DNA of 64,000 bases from Novosphingobium sp. (GTDB lineage: Bacteria > Pseudomonadota > Alphaproteobacteria > Sphingomonadales > Sphingomonadaceae): the NCBI RefSeq assembly GCF_027489515.1, contig NZ_JAIXZS010000061.1:1-64000 (forward strand), given 5' to 3'. The notes beneath the pieces were generated by a model, which saw only the letters and a program-made list of their open reading frames with translations, searched no databases and had not been told where the DNA came from. The position numbers were made by a program, and so were the translations under genes. This document shows, in pieces, positions 29,967 through 38,321 of this stretch. Each line of letters begins with the position of its first letter. Position 1 is the first letter of the stretch.

Positions 29967-30724
29967 CCGTCCGCGTTCGCGTCATTCCCTGCCTTGATGT
30001 GCGCGATGGGCGTGTGGTGAAGGGCGTGAACTTCGTCGATCTGCGGGATGCGGGTGATCCGGTCGAGCAGGCGCGGGCCTATGACAAGGCGGGCGCGGAT
30101 GAGCTGTGCTTCCTCGATATCTCAGCGACGCATGAGGGGCGCGGGACGCTGCTCGATGTCGTCGCGCGCACGGCCGAGGTTTGCTTCATGCCGCTGACCG
30201 TGGGCGGCGGGGTTCGGACGCCTGAGGACGCGCGCGCGCTGCTGCTGGCCGGGGCAGACAAGGTCGCGGTCAATTCCGCAGCCGTCGCGCGGCCCGAACT
30301 GGTGCGCGATATTGCCGAGCGGTTCGGCGCGCAGTGCGTGGTCGGCTCGGTCGATGCGCGGCGTACGGGCCCCGGCAGGTGGGAGATCTTCACCCACGGC
30401 GGGCGGCGACCGACGGGGATCGACGCGCTGGCCCATGCCGAGAACCTCGCGAAGCTGGGCGCGGGCGAGCTGCTCGTCACGTCGATGGACGGGGACGGCA
30501 CGCAGGCCGGCTATGATCTGGAACTCACGCGGCGGATAGCGGACGCGGTGCCGGTGCCGGTGATCGCCAGCGGGGGTGTCGGCAATCTTGATCACCTCGT
30601 GGCCGGTGTGCGCGAAGGCCATGCCAGCGCGGTGCTCGCAGCGTCGATCTTCCACTTCGGCACGCATGCGATTGCCGAGGCACATGCTGCCTTGCGTGCG
30701 GCGGGGATTCCGGCGCGGGGCTAG
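29963..30724 (+). CDS. hisF: IGP synthase cyclase subunit
   Basis: The 253-residue TIM barrel converts PRFAR plus ammonia from HisH to IGP and AICAR. The N-terminus [20 protein letters not shown] and [20 protein letters not shown] carry the two catalytic Asp. It starts at TTG 29963, overlapping the stop of the small membrane-protein gene by 4 bases, so its translation depends on coupling through that gene. No better start is seen. Confidence 0.97.
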   Translation: MTVRVRVIPCLDVRDGRVVKGVNFVDLRDAGDPVEQARAYDKAGADELCFLDISATHEGRGTLLDVVARTAEVCFMPLTVGGGVRTPEDARALLLAGADKVAVNSAAVARPELVRDIAERFGAQCVVGSVDARRTGPGRWEIFTHGGRRPTGIDALAHAENLAKLGAGELLVTSMDGDGTQAGYDLELTRRIADAVPVPVIASGGVGNLDHLVAGVREGHASAVLAASIFHFGTHAIAEAHAALRAAGIPARG

Positions 30725-30737
30725 GGGCAGGCGCGAC

Positions 30738-30754
30738 TGTCGGAATTCTTGACA
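30738..30754. promoter_or_regulatory. TGTC-N9-GACA palindrome, possible enhancer site
   Basis: TGTC (30738-30741) and GACA (30751-30754) flank GGAATTCTT. The element lies about 70-80 bases upstream of the sigma-54-like promoter at 30820. That is where NtrC-type activators such as PrsR usually bind. It also contains TTGACA, so a sigma-70 -35 box is an alternative, but no -10 follows at 17 bases. Confidence 0.4.
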
Positions 30755-30819
30755 AACGCCGCCTGAGTGCTGCGGACGTTAACTAGCGAAGTGCGCTTAT
30801 TTCCTTGATTTTCCGGGTG

Positions 30820-30836
30820 TTGGCACAGGCGTTGCA
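30820..30836 (+). promoter_or_regulatory. Sigma-54 (RpoN) promoter, near consensus
   Basis: TTGGCAC-AGGCG-TTGCA at 30820-30836 matches the RpoN consensus TTGGCACG-N4-TTGCW with one mismatch, and has GG and GC exactly 10 bases apart. Transcription would begin near 30848. That leaves a leader of about 28 bases before GTG 30876 and excludes the TTG at 30846 as a start codon. It drives the mini PEP-CTERM gene. Confidence 0.7.
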
Positions 30837-30875
30837 TTAACTTTTTTGCAAGGTCTCTTTTTGGAAATTCCCCGC

Positions 30876-31049
30876 GTGCTCCGCTATCTTCCCATTGCCC
30901 TTGTCGCGATTGTCACCACCGCCGGAACTGCGTTTGCGCAGGCGAACGGTGGCACCGCCATTCCCGAGCCCACCGACGGCGCCCTGTTCGCCATCGGTCT
31001 TGCCGGCCTCATCATCGGTCGTCACGTCGCACGGCGCAAAGAGGACTGA
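30876..31049 (+). CDS. Mini PEP-CTERM sorting-signal protein
   Basis: The 57-residue protein consists of a signal peptide (about 1-21, MLRYLPIALVAIVTTAGTAF), an 8-residue linker and a PEP-CTERM signal: PEP at 30-32, LFAIGLAGLIIG as the hydrophobic helix and RHVARRKED as the basic tail. PEP-CTERM proteins are processed by an exosortase and exported to the envelope or extracellular matrix with exopolysaccharide. There is almost no mature domain, which is unusual. It has its own sigma-54-like promoter and sits between hisF and hisE. GTG 30876 follows GGAA; a TTG at 30846 would precede the predicted transcript start. Confidence 0.8.
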   Translation: MLRYLPIALVAIVTTAGTAFAQANGGTAIPEPTDGALFAIGLAGLIIGRHVARRKED

Positions 31050-31083
31050 TCCTCCCCGCTTGACCTTCCCCGGGCAGCGCGCC

Positions 31084-31431
31084 ATGCCCGCTGCGATGCC
31101 TTCTACCACCGATCCGACCACGCTCCTGTCCCGGCTTGAAGCCACGATCGCCGCGCGCCGCGCCGGTGATCCTGATGCGAGTTACGTCGCCCGGCTCCAC
31201 GCCAAGGGGCGCGGCAAGATGGCGCAGAAAGTGGGCGAAGAAGCCACCGAAGTCGTCATCGCCGCGCTGACCGGCAGCCCGGAGGCGCTGGTGGGCGAAG
31301 CCGCGGACCTCCTGTTCCATCTCCTGGTGCTCATGGGCGATTGCGGGGTTTCGCTGTCCGAGGTGACCGCGGAGCTGGAGCGGCGCGAGGGCACGTCCGG
31401 GATTGCCGAGAAAGCCAGCAGGAGCTCTTGA
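31084..31431 (+). CDS. hisE: Phosphoribosyl-ATP pyrophosphatase
   Basis: The 115-residue enzyme hydrolyses phosphoribosyl-ATP to phosphoribosyl-AMP, the second step of histidine synthesis. The MazG-like motif appears as KMAQKVGEEATEVVIAAL and GEAADLLFHLLVLMGDCG, which supply the metal-binding Glu/Asp residues. hisI, hisG, hisC and hisD are not in the window. ATG 31084 fits the family length; an internal ATG at 31096 is an alternative. It is separated from hisF by the PEP-CTERM gene. Confidence 0.95.
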   Translation: MPAAMPSTTDPTTLLSRLEATIAARRAGDPDASYVARLHAKGRGKMAQKVGEEATEVVIAALTGSPEALVGEAADLLFHLLVLMGDCGVSLSEVTAELERREGTSGIAEKASRSS

Positions 31432-31432
31432 T

Positions 31433-31816
31433 ATGGCGGTCGATGCCACCCAGCCCTACGATGACCAGAACGTCTTCGCGAAGATCCTGCGCGGGGAAAT
31501 CCCCTGCCGGCGCGTCTACGAGGACGAGTGGAGCCTCGCTTTCCATGACATCAACCCGCAATCGCCGACCCATGTGCTGGTGATCCCCAAGGGCGCCTAC
31601 GTGAGCTGGGACGACTTTTCCGCGAAGGCTTCGGACGTCGAGATCACCGGGTTCGTGCGCGCGGTCGGCCATGTCGCGCGCGAGGCGGGACTGGTCGCGC
31701 CGGGTTATCGGCTGCTGGCGAACACGGGCACAAATGCCCATCAGGAAGTGCCGCATCTGCATGTGCATGTGTTTGCCGGGCGTCAGCTTGGCCCGCTGCT
31801 GGCGCGGGTGGACTGA
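31433..31816 (+). CDS. HIT-family nucleotide hydrolase
   Basis: The 127-residue protein has the histidine triad HLHVHVFAG near the C-terminus and a typical N-terminus VFAKILRGEIPCRRVYED. HIT (HinT-like) proteins cleave purine nucleoside phosphoramidates or adenylates. It begins one base after the hisE stop behind AGGAGCTC, so it belongs to the same transcript. The substrate is unknown. Confidence 0.95.
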   Translation: MAVDATQPYDDQNVFAKILRGEIPCRRVYEDEWSLAFHDINPQSPTHVLVIPKGAYVSWDDFSAKASDVEITGFVRAVGHVAREAGLVAPGYRLLANTGTNAHQEVPHLHVHVFAGRQLGPLLARVD

Positions 31817-31894
31817 AACCTTCCTGAAGCGGTTAACAAAATGCCGCGTTTGATCTTGCCTCGCGAGTCGCGGCAAGGCTAGGACAGGCCGCCC

Positions 31895-32362
31895 ATGCCT
31901 GCACCGCTTCCTCCTTCCGGCTGTTTTGACGGCGCGCGCCACCTTTATGCGGTACGCGTTTACTTTGAGGACACCGATCTTTCGGCCGTTGTCTATCACG
32001 CCAATTACTTGCGCTGGTTCGAGCGGGCGCGGTCCGACATGTTGCGGCTGCTTGGCATAGACCAGCGCGGCGCGCACGAGGCGGGCGAGGGCGCCTTTGC
32101 GGTGACCGACCTTGCGCTCAAGTATCTGAGGCCGGCGCGGCTCGATGATGACGTGGTGATCGCCAGCACCGTCGCCGAGGTGACCCGCGTCACCTGCACT
32201 CTCGTGCAGCAGGCCTGGCGCGGCGACGAACTGCTGGCCGAGGGTCAGGTCCGCGTGGCGTTCGTCTCTCCGCTTGGCCGCGCGCGGCGCCTGCCCGCGC
32301 ATTTTCATTCCGCTTTCACGGCGCTGCTCGCGCCTCCCCCTGAAGGGTCTGTCCGTCCATGA
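31895..32362 (+). CDS. ybgC: Tol-Pal-associated acyl-CoA thioesterase
   Basis: The 155-residue hot-dog fold protein carries [20 protein letters not shown], the YbgC motif with its catalytic Asp. YbgC enzymes hydrolyse short acyl-CoAs or interact with ACP and phospholipid synthesis, and in proteobacteria the gene normally heads the tol-pal operon, as here. The stop overlaps the tolQ start by 4 bases. It begins at ATG 31895, which leaves a short N-terminal extension. Confidence 0.94.
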   Translation: MPAPLPPSGCFDGARHLYAVRVYFEDTDLSAVVYHANYLRWFERARSDMLRLLGIDQRGAHEAGEGAFAVTDLALKYLRPARLDDDVVIASTVAEVTRVTCTLVQQAWRGDELLAEGQVRVAFVSPLGRARRLPAHFHSAFTALLAPPPEGSVRP

Positions 32363-33084
32363 TGCTTTCCGTTCTTGCCGCTGCCGCCGTGCCCGTCGCC
32401 GCCGGGGTGACAGCGGGCATGCCGACCCGGCTCAATCCGGTCGCGCTGTTCCTCCATGCCGATATCGTGGTGCAGGTGGTGATGGGCGCGCTGGTGCTCG
32501 CCTCGGTCTGGGTCTGGACGATCATCGTCGCTTTTTCGCTGCGCATGGGCAGCGTGCAACGCAAGTGCAGGCGCTATGAAACCGCGTTCTGGGAGGCGCG
32601 CGATGTCGATGCTTTCCACAAGGAGAATGGTGACAAGGACGTGCCGAGCGCACGGATCGTCACCGCAGCGCTGGCCGAATGGCGGCGCTCGACTTCGGGC
32701 AAGTCGATCGACCGTGAGGGCACGCGCCAGCGGCTCAATTCGGCGATGGAAAGCGTGGTGACGGCGGAGACCGACCGGCTGGCGGGAAGGCTCAATTTCC
32801 TCGCCACGGTGGGTTCTGTGGCCCCGTTCGTCGGGCTGTTCGGCACGGTGTGGGGCATCATGGACAGCTTCTTCAACATCGGCGCGCAGCAGAATTCTTC
32901 GCTCGCCGTGGTGGCGCCGGGCATTTCGGAAGCGCTGTTTGCCACCGCTATCGGCCTCTTCGCGGCGATCCCGGCGGTGATTGCCTACAACCGCTTTTCG
33001 CACCGGGTGAACCACTTCGAGACGCGGCTGTTCCGCTTTGCCGACCGCTTCCACGCGACCTTGAGCCGCGAGCTGGAGCAGTAG
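32359..33084 (+). CDS. tolQ: Tol-Pal complex inner-membrane protein TolQ
   Basis: The 241-residue protein has three membrane segments (about 25-50, 140-165 and 178-200) and the MotA/TolQ/ExbB signature [28 protein letters not shown]. With TolR it forms a proton-driven stator that powers TolA and helps constrict the outer membrane at division. It is coupled to ybgC (4-base overlap) and to tolR (3-base gap). Confidence 0.97.
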   Translation: MMLSVLAAAAVPVAAGVTAGMPTRLNPVALFLHADIVVQVVMGALVLASVWVWTIIVAFSLRMGSVQRKCRRYETAFWEARDVDAFHKENGDKDVPSARIVTAALAEWRRSTSGKSIDREGTRQRLNSAMESVVTAETDRLAGRLNFLATVGSVAPFVGLFGTVWGIMDSFFNIGAQQNSSLAVVAPGISEALFATAIGLFAAIPAVIAYNRFSHRVNHFETRLFRFADRFHATLSRELEQ

Positions 33085-33087
33085 GCC

Positions 33088-33549
33088 GTGGCGATGAGCA
33101 TGGGCTCCGGCACTGGCGGACGGCGCGGGCGGCGTGGCCGCGGGCGCGGCGCGGCGATGAGCGAGATCAACGTGACGCCGCTGGTCGACGTGATGCTGGT
33201 GCTGCTGATCATCTTCATGGTGACCGCGCCGATGCTGACCGCAGGCGTGCCGATCGACTTGCCGGACAGCCGTGCCGAGGCGCTCAAGACCGAGCAGAAG
33301 GCGATCACCGTGAGCATGGACGGCGAGGGTCGCATTTTCCTCGACGATCAGGAACTGGCGCCGGGCGAACTGTCTGACCGGCTCGCGGGGCTGGCGGTGG
33401 CGGGACCGGGCGGCAAGCTGCCGGTTGTGACGCTGCGTGCCGATCGCAGCCTCGATTATGGGCGCGTGGTCGCGGTGATGGGCGCCTTGAATGCAGCGGG
33501 GTTCAAGTCGATCTCGCTGGTCACCAACGGTTCAGTCACGGCGCCATAG
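33088..33549 (+). CDS. tolR: Tol-Pal complex protein TolR
   Basis: The 153-residue protein has an Arg/Gly-rich cytoplasmic head, one membrane helix with the essential Asp (PLVDVMLVLLIIFMVTAPML) and a periplasmic ExbD-like domain ending FKSISLVTNGSVTAP. It partners TolQ to couple proton motive force to TolA. GTG 33088 or ATG 33094 could be the start; both keep the same membrane segment. Confidence 0.95.
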   Translation: MAMSMGSGTGGRRGRRGRGRGAAMSEINVTPLVDVMLVLLIIFMVTAPMLTAGVPIDLPDSRAEALKTEQKAITVSMDGEGRIFLDDQELAPGELSDRLAGLAVAGPGGKLPVVTLRADRSLDYGRVVAVMGALNAAGFKSISLVTNGSVTAP

Positions 33550-33559
33550 CGTGGCGGCA

Positions 33560-34453
33560 ATGAGCGCCTCTTCCGGATCCGGCCTGTCACGCGAGGAAGC
33601 GCTGGCGCTTGTCATCGCGCTCGCAGCGCATGCGGGGTTGATCGCGGCGCTGACGCTATCGCCGCCGGGCAAGTCGATCATGTCGCCGCCTGAGCGGCTG
33701 ACGGTGACGTTTGCCGACGAGATTGCGGACCAATCGACCTCGCCGCAGCCCGATGCGGAGGCGGCGCCCGATGTCGCGCCGGTCCTGGGCGAGCCGGCGC
33801 CCGAGCCGGTACCGGTGCAGCCTGCGCCGCAGATCGCACAGCCGCAGCCAAGGCCCGCACCGCCGCCACCGCCGCCGCAAGCGAAACCTGCGCCCCAGCC
33901 GAAGCCGGTACCCGCCCCGCAGCCGCGCACGGTTCCCGCGCCGCCGCCTAAGCCCGCTGCCAAGCCCGCTCTGCAGAAGCCGGCCGCTGCAGCGGCGGCT
34001 CCGGCCGACCAGCGTCTGCGGCGACGTCCCGATGCACCTACGGGGGCGAGCCGGATCGGCAACGATTTCCTGAGCGGTATTCCGGGATCTGCGAAGCCGG
34101 GTGCAGCGACCAATCCGCCTGCCGCGGCGTTTGGCCCCGAAGTCGCCGCCTCACTGGTCAGCGGTATCTCGCGCCAGATCAAGCCGCACTGGACCGCGCC
34201 GCAGGGCGTGGATGCCGACAAGCTGGTGACGGTGCTTTCATGGAACCTCAATCCTGATGGAAGCCTTGCCGGGCGGCCTGTGGTAGTGTCGCAGACCGGG
34301 ATCACGGATTCCAATCGTGCACAGGCGCAGCGACATGCCGAACAGGCGGTCCGCGCGGTGCAGCTTGCGGCGCCGTTCAATCTGCCCGCGCCTTATTATG
34401 CCAAGTGGAAACGCATCGCGAGTTTCCGGTTTGACAGGAAGTTGTCGCAATGA
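33560..34453 (+). CDS. tolA: TolA-like energy-transducing protein
   Basis: The 297-residue protein has one N-terminal membrane helix (about 16-35, LALVIALAAHAGLIAALTL), a long Pro/Ala/Gln-rich spacer (about 70-170) crossing the periplasm and a C-terminal TolA/TonB-like domain (about 195-297; LVSGISRQIKPHWTAPQG and ending FRFDRKLSQ). It contacts TolB and Pal at the outer membrane. The spacer is PAP/QP-rich rather than the Lys/Ala helix of E. coli. Its stop overlaps tolB (ATGA). Confidence 0.9.
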   Translation: MSASSGSGLSREEALALVIALAAHAGLIAALTLSPPGKSIMSPPERLTVTFADEIADQSTSPQPDAEAAPDVAPVLGEPAPEPVPVQPAPQIAQPQPRPAPPPPPPQAKPAPQPKPVPAPQPRTVPAPPPKPAAKPALQKPAAAAAAPADQRLRRRPDAPTGASRIGNDFLSGIPGSAKPGAATNPPAAAFGPEVAASLVSGISRQIKPHWTAPQGVDADKLVTVLSWNLNPDGSLAGRPVVVSQTGITDSNRAQAQRHAEQAVRAVQLAAPFNLPAPYYAKWKRIASFRFDRKLSQ

Positions 34454-35865
34454 AGCCTGCCTTTGCCGCCTATCTGACTACGCTAGCGCTGGTGGCGCTT
34501 GCCGCTCCGCTGGCGGCCCAGCAGGCGAGCAAGCCTGCGCCGGCTGCCGCTGCCTCGGCCGCGGTGCCCGCATCCGCCGCCGCCGCGCCGGCCGACGAGG
34601 GCCTGACGGGCTCGGTCACCGACGACAGCGACTGGCAGGACCTTGGCATCGCGATCCCGACGTTCCCGACGAACGAGATGCTGCCCACGGCGGCCGATGG
34701 CGGCAACACAGAGGCGCTGGGCCGCAACCTTGCGCGGGTGATCTATGGCGATCTCAAGAACAACGGGCTGTTCAAGCCGGTCGGTCCCGATGCGCTGCCG
34801 GCGATCGGCTATGGCGAGGTCACCGCGCCGGCGTTTCCGAACTGGCGCGCGCGGTCGGCGGAGATGCTGGTACAGGGTTTCGTCAAGGGCGGGGCCGATG
34901 GCCGGCTGACGGTGGGCTGCTATCTCTATGACGTGGCGCTTGGGACCGAGCTGGCGCGGCAGGGCTATGTCGTGAAGCCCGAGGAATGGCGCCGTGCGGC
35001 GCACAAGTGCGCGGACATGGTCTATGCGCGGCTCTCGGGTGAAAGCCCGTTCTTCGACAGCAAGATCGCCTATATCGCCGAGACGGGGCCCAAGGGGAAC
35101 CGCCGCAAGCAGCTGGCAATCATGGATTCGGACGGGGCCAACCACCGCTTCATCACCAATGGTCAGGCGACAGCGCTGACCCCGCGCTATTCGCCGGATT
35201 ATGCGAAGATCGCCTACCTCAGCTTCCTCAACGGCACGCCGCGCATCTATGTCTACGATATCGGCACCGGGCGGCAGACGCTGGTGACCGAGGGCAAGGG
35301 TCCGACTTTCGCCCCGCGCTGGTCGCCTGATGGCAAGTTCATCCTTTATTCGATGGCGATCGCCGGCAACACCGACATCTACCGCGTGCCGGCGACCGGG
35401 GGTGCTTCGGTGAAGCTGACGGATTCGCCGGGGATCGACGTGGGTGGCAGCTATTCGCCCGATGGCAGCAAGATCGTGTTCGAGAGCGACCGTTCGGGCA
35501 GCCAGCAGGTCTATGTGATGAACGCCGATGGCACGAACCAGAAACGCATCACCTTCTTCGGTGGCCGTTCGGCGACGCCCGAGTGGAGCCCGCGCGGCGA
35601 CCAGATCGCCTTTACCCACATCGCGGGCAACTTGCGCATCGCGGTGATGAACCCATCGGGCGGCGAGATGCGTTACCTCACCGACAGCTGGCAGGACGAA
35701 GCGCCAACCTGGTCGCCCAACGGCCGCATCGTGCAGTTCTTCCGCACCGCGAAGACGAGCGGGAAGACCTCGATCTGGCAGGTGGACCTGACCGGGCGGA
35801 ACGAGCGCAAGCTCAATACGCCGGTGGACGCTTCGGACCCCGCGTGGGGTCCCGTCCTGCCCTGA
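34450..35865 (+). CDS. tolB: Tol-Pal periplasmic protein TolB
   Basis: The 471-residue precursor has a signal peptide (FAAYLTTLALVALAAPLAAQ), an Ala-rich region, an N-terminal alpha/beta domain (about 70-200) and a six-bladed propeller with repeats such as YSPDYAKIAYLSFLNG, WSPDGKFILYSMAIAGN and YSPDGSKIVFESDRSG. TolB binds Pal and TolA through these parts. ATG 34450 overlaps the tolA stop. The extra Ala-rich stretch after the signal sequence is longer than in E. coli. Confidence 0.97.
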   Translation: MKPAFAAYLTTLALVALAAPLAAQQASKPAPAAAASAAVPASAAAAPADEGLTGSVTDDSDWQDLGIAIPTFPTNEMLPTAADGGNTEALGRNLARVIYGDLKNNGLFKPVGPDALPAIGYGEVTAPAFPNWRARSAEMLVQGFVKGGADGRLTVGCYLYDVALGTELARQGYVVKPEEWRRAAHKCADMVYARLSGESPFFDSKIAYIAETGPKGNRRKQLAIMDSDGANHRFITNGQATALTPRYSPDYAKIAYLSFLNGTPRIYVYDIGTGRQTLVTEGKGPTFAPRWSPDGKFILYSMAIAGNTDIYRVPATGGASVKLTDSPGIDVGGSYSPDGSKIVFESDRSGSQQVYVMNADGTNQKRITFFGGRSATPEWSPRGDQIAFTHIAGNLRIAVMNPSGGEMRYLTDSWQDEAPTWSPNGRIVQFFRTAKTSGKTSIWQVDLTGRNERKLNTPVDASDPAWGPVLP

Positions 35866-35940
35866 TCCGTCTATCGAAACTGATTGCCGATTCGCCGTGT
35901 GCAATGCACTCTGGAACCAAATGACCAAGGAGACCCGTCC

Positions 35941-36474
35941 GTGACCCGCAAGATCATCACATCGAAAGTCTTGACTGGCCTGCTGCTCACCTCCGGCCTC
36001 GCGCTTGCGGGTTGCGCCACCAAGCCCAAGGAGCTGCCGCCGCAGCCGACCGGCGCGACCGGCACGACCACGACCAATCCGCCGCCGGTGAGCCAGCCGA
36101 TGGGGCCGGTCCCCGGCAGCCGGGCCGACTTCATGGCCTCGGTGCTGGGCGATACGATCCTGTTCGACACGGACCGCTACAACATCGACAGCGAGGATCA
36201 GGGCATTCTGCAGAGCCAGGCGCAGTGGCTGGCGCGCTATCCGGCCGCGCGCATCACGATCGAAGGGCACTGCGACGAGCGCGGCACGCGCGACTACAAC
36301 CTCGCGCTGGGTGAACGCCGGGCCAATGCGGCGAAGAACTATCTGGTCAGCCTCGGCATCGATGCCTCGCGCATCACCACGGTGAGCTATGGCAAGGAGC
36401 GTCCGATCGCGCTCGGTTCCGACGAGGCGAGCTGGGCCAAGAACCGCCGGGCCGTGACGATCACGCTACAATGA
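35941..36474 (+). CDS. pal: Peptidoglycan-associated lipoprotein Pal
   Basis: The 177-residue lipoprotein has a lipobox LALAGC (about residues 19-24) and an OmpA-like peptidoglycan-binding domain: [37 protein letters not shown] and [22 protein letters not shown] precedes the GTG start at 35941. It anchors the outer membrane to peptidoglycan and completes the tol operon. The gene's last codons lie in the first copy of a 17-base tandem repeat. Confidence 0.97.
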   Translation: MTRKIITSKVLTGLLLTSGLALAGCATKPKELPPQPTGATGTTTTNPPPVSQPMGPVPGSRADFMASVLGDTILFDTDRYNIDSEDQGILQSQAQWLARYPAARITIEGHCDERGTRDYNLALGERRANAAKNYLVSLGIDASRITTVSYGKERPIALGSDEASWAKNRRAVTITLQ

Positions 36475-36529
36475 TTGGCACGCTACAATAGTTGGCACGC
36501 TATAATAATCGCCATGGCACAATAACTGG
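36462..36529. repeat. 17-bp tandem repeat, four copies, at pal 3' end
   Basis: Consecutive units are 36462-36478, 36479-36495, 36496-36512 and 36513-36529, each like CACGCTACAATAGTTGG; a decayed fifth unit starts CACGTTCCAG. The first unit contains the pal stop codon, so the array probably arose by duplication of the 3' end. The third unit holds TATAAT (36501-36506), which may serve as a -10 box for the J-domain gene. Confidence 0.8.
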
Positions 36530-36563
36530 CACGTTCCAGTAAGAGAGGATCAGGGCCACTTCG

Positions 36564-37109
36564 ATGGCACGGTACGGCAGATCGGTTGACTGGGGCTTCC
36601 CTCGCTGGCGCGGCTATGAAGGCGCGCGCGAGGCGGCCCCGGTGCGCCTGTGCGACCGCGCCGGCTGCGAGGAAAAAGGCGACCGGCCCGCGCCCAAATC
36701 GCCCAACAACCCCGACCGGTGGTATTTCTGCGAGCGCCATGCCGCGGAATACAACGCCGGGTGGAACTACTTCGAAGGGCTCGACAAGGAAGAGGCCGAG
36801 CTGCGCGAGAAGGCGGAGCGCGGCGAGGCTTCGGGCTATGCGCAGTCTGCCTACCAGAGCTGGGCCGGACCCGGCGACGGCAGCCGCAGCCGCGATGAAA
36901 TGCGCGCCCTGGAAGCGCTGGGACTGGACGTGGACGCCGATTTCGAAGCGATCCGCAAAGCCTGGCGCAGCCGTGCCAAGGAAGTCCATCCTGATGTGCG
37001 CCCCGGTGATGCCGAGGCGGCCGCGGAGTTCCTGAAGCTGCAGACCGCCTACGAAGTGTTGCGCGCGGCAGAAGAACGGCGCGAGTGGAAGGGGCCTGAC
37101 GCGGGCTGA
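36564..37109 (+). CDS. J-domain protein
   Basis: The 181-residue protein has a C-terminal J domain (about 118-175): LEALGLDVDADFEAIRKAWR, the HPD motif in AKEVHPDVRPGD and KLQTAYEVLRAAEERREW. J domains stimulate the ATPase of DnaK. The N-terminal half holds Cys/His residues (RLCDRAGCEEKG and WYFCERHAAEYN) that could bind zinc. No Gly/Phe region or DnaJ zinc fingers are present, so this is a specialised type III co-chaperone. The normal pal partner cpoB is not seen. Confidence 0.9.
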   Translation: MARYGRSVDWGFPRWRGYEGAREAAPVRLCDRAGCEEKGDRPAPKSPNNPDRWYFCERHAAEYNAGWNYFEGLDKEEAELREKAERGEASGYAQSAYQSWAGPGDGSRSRDEMRALEALGLDVDADFEAIRKAWRSRAKEVHPDVRPGDAEAAAEFLKLQTAYEVLRAAEERREWKGPDAG

Positions 37110-37118
37110 TTTTGCGGC

Positions 37119-38321
37119 CTAGTCCAGTTCTTCGCTCAGAAGTTCCTCGATGCGCGATGTGCCAGGGAAACCCTCGCTCACCCAACGAGCCTCGACCGCG
37201 CGAAGGATGCGGGCGACCTCTGGCCCGGCGCTGACGCCGCGGGCGACGATCATGCCGCCTTTCAGCGGAAACTGCGGGATATTCCAGCCATCCAGCGGAG
37301 CGGTGTCACTGCCTGTGATCAGCAGGCGGTCTAACGCGGCTTCGCGGCCCACCTTGTAGGCGAGCGGGCGGGCAGCTTCCTCTGGCCCATTGTCCGCAGC
37401 CGGGCGCGCGGCGACCAGCGCGAGGTGCTTGCGCTGCGCAATCGAGAGCCTGAGGCGCGCTGCGATCTGTTCGGCGAGCGGCGGATCGGCGGGGAGCAGC
37501 GCAGCAAGGCGGCGAAGGGGTTCGGGCGCGATCCCATGCGCGGTCTCGGCAGCGATCAGGGGAGCGAGCGCGCCGGGATCGGCTTCGGGCAGGATCACCG
37601 CGAGCACGCCGAGTTCGGCCATGCGGTCCACGGTCGGCGCGGGATCGGGGAGGGCGAGCAGGCCGAGGAGCTCGCTGGCAATGCGCTCGCGCGACAGACC
37701 CTTGAGGCCGGGGGCAAGTGCGCTGCAGGCAGCTTCGGCTTCCGCATCGGCGGGGAGCGAGCCGAAGCGGGCCTGGAAGCGGAAGTATCTGAGAATACGC
37801 AGGTAATCCTCGCGGATGCGCGCCTCGGCATCGCCGATGAAGCGCAGACGCCGGGCCGCGAGATCGGCAAGACCGCCGAAGTAATCGTGGACCATGAGGT
37901 CACGCGGGTCGGCGTAGAGCGCGTTGATCGTGAAATCGCGGCGGGCGGCGTCTTCCTGCCAGCTCTGCGAGAAGGCGACGGTCGCGTGGCGGCCGTCAGT
38001 GGAAACGTCGCGGCGCAAGGTGGTGATCTCGACCGGGCCGCCTGCCAGCACGGCAGTAACGGTACCATGGGCAAGTCCGGTGGGCACGCTGCGGATGCCG
38101 GCTGCCTTGAGCCGCTCGATAACCGTTGCGGGCTCGAGCGGGGTCGCCATGTCGATGTCTTTCACCGCGATGCCCAGCAGCGTATCGCGCACCGCTCCGC
38201 CGACGTAACGGACGAGGCCCGAACCCGTTTCTTTGGCGCCAGCCGGATCGAGCGCAGCAACAAGCGCGGCGAGGTCTTCGCGGCTTGTCCAGTCGGCGGG
38301 AGGGAGGCGCGTTTCAGCCAT
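37119..38321 (-). CDS. cca: CCA tRNA nucleotidyltransferase / polyA polymerase family
   Basis: The 400-residue class II nucleotidyltransferase has VRYVGGAVRDTLLGIAVKDIDMATP (flexible loop and DxD metal site), FSQSWQEDAARRDFTINALY, the RRLRFIGDAEARIREDYLRILRYFRF motif and an alpha-helical C-terminus. It adds or repairs the CCA end of tRNAs; a polyA-polymerase-like role cannot be excluded by motif. ATG 38321 starts within the end of the NUDIX gene (8-base overlap). The three genes down to 39482 form one minus-strand operon. Confidence 0.93.
   Translation of the reverse strand: MAETRLPPADWTSREDLAALVAALDPAGAKETGSGLVRYVGGAVRDTLLGIAVKDIDMATPLEPATVIERLKAAGIRSVPTGLAHGTVTAVLAGGPVEITTLRRDVSTDGRHATVAFSQSWQEDAARRDFTINALYADPRDLMVHDYFGGLADLAARRLRFIGDAEARIREDYLRILRYFRFQARFGSLPADAEAEAACSALAPGLKGLSRERIASELLGLLALPDPAPTVDRMAELGVLAVILPEADPGALAPLIAAETAHGIAPEPLRRLAALLPADPPLAEQIAARLRLSIAQRKHLALVAARPAADNGPEEAARPLAYKVGREAALDRLLITGSDTAPLDGWNIPQFPLKGGMIVARGVSAGPEVARILRAVEARWVSEGFPGTSRIEELLSEELD

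Noticed and set aside
36475..36540. TTGGCACG copies as sigma-54 promoters for the J-domain gene
   Set aside because: The -24-like element is good but no GC occurs 10 bases further; the similarity is a product of the 17-bp repeat.
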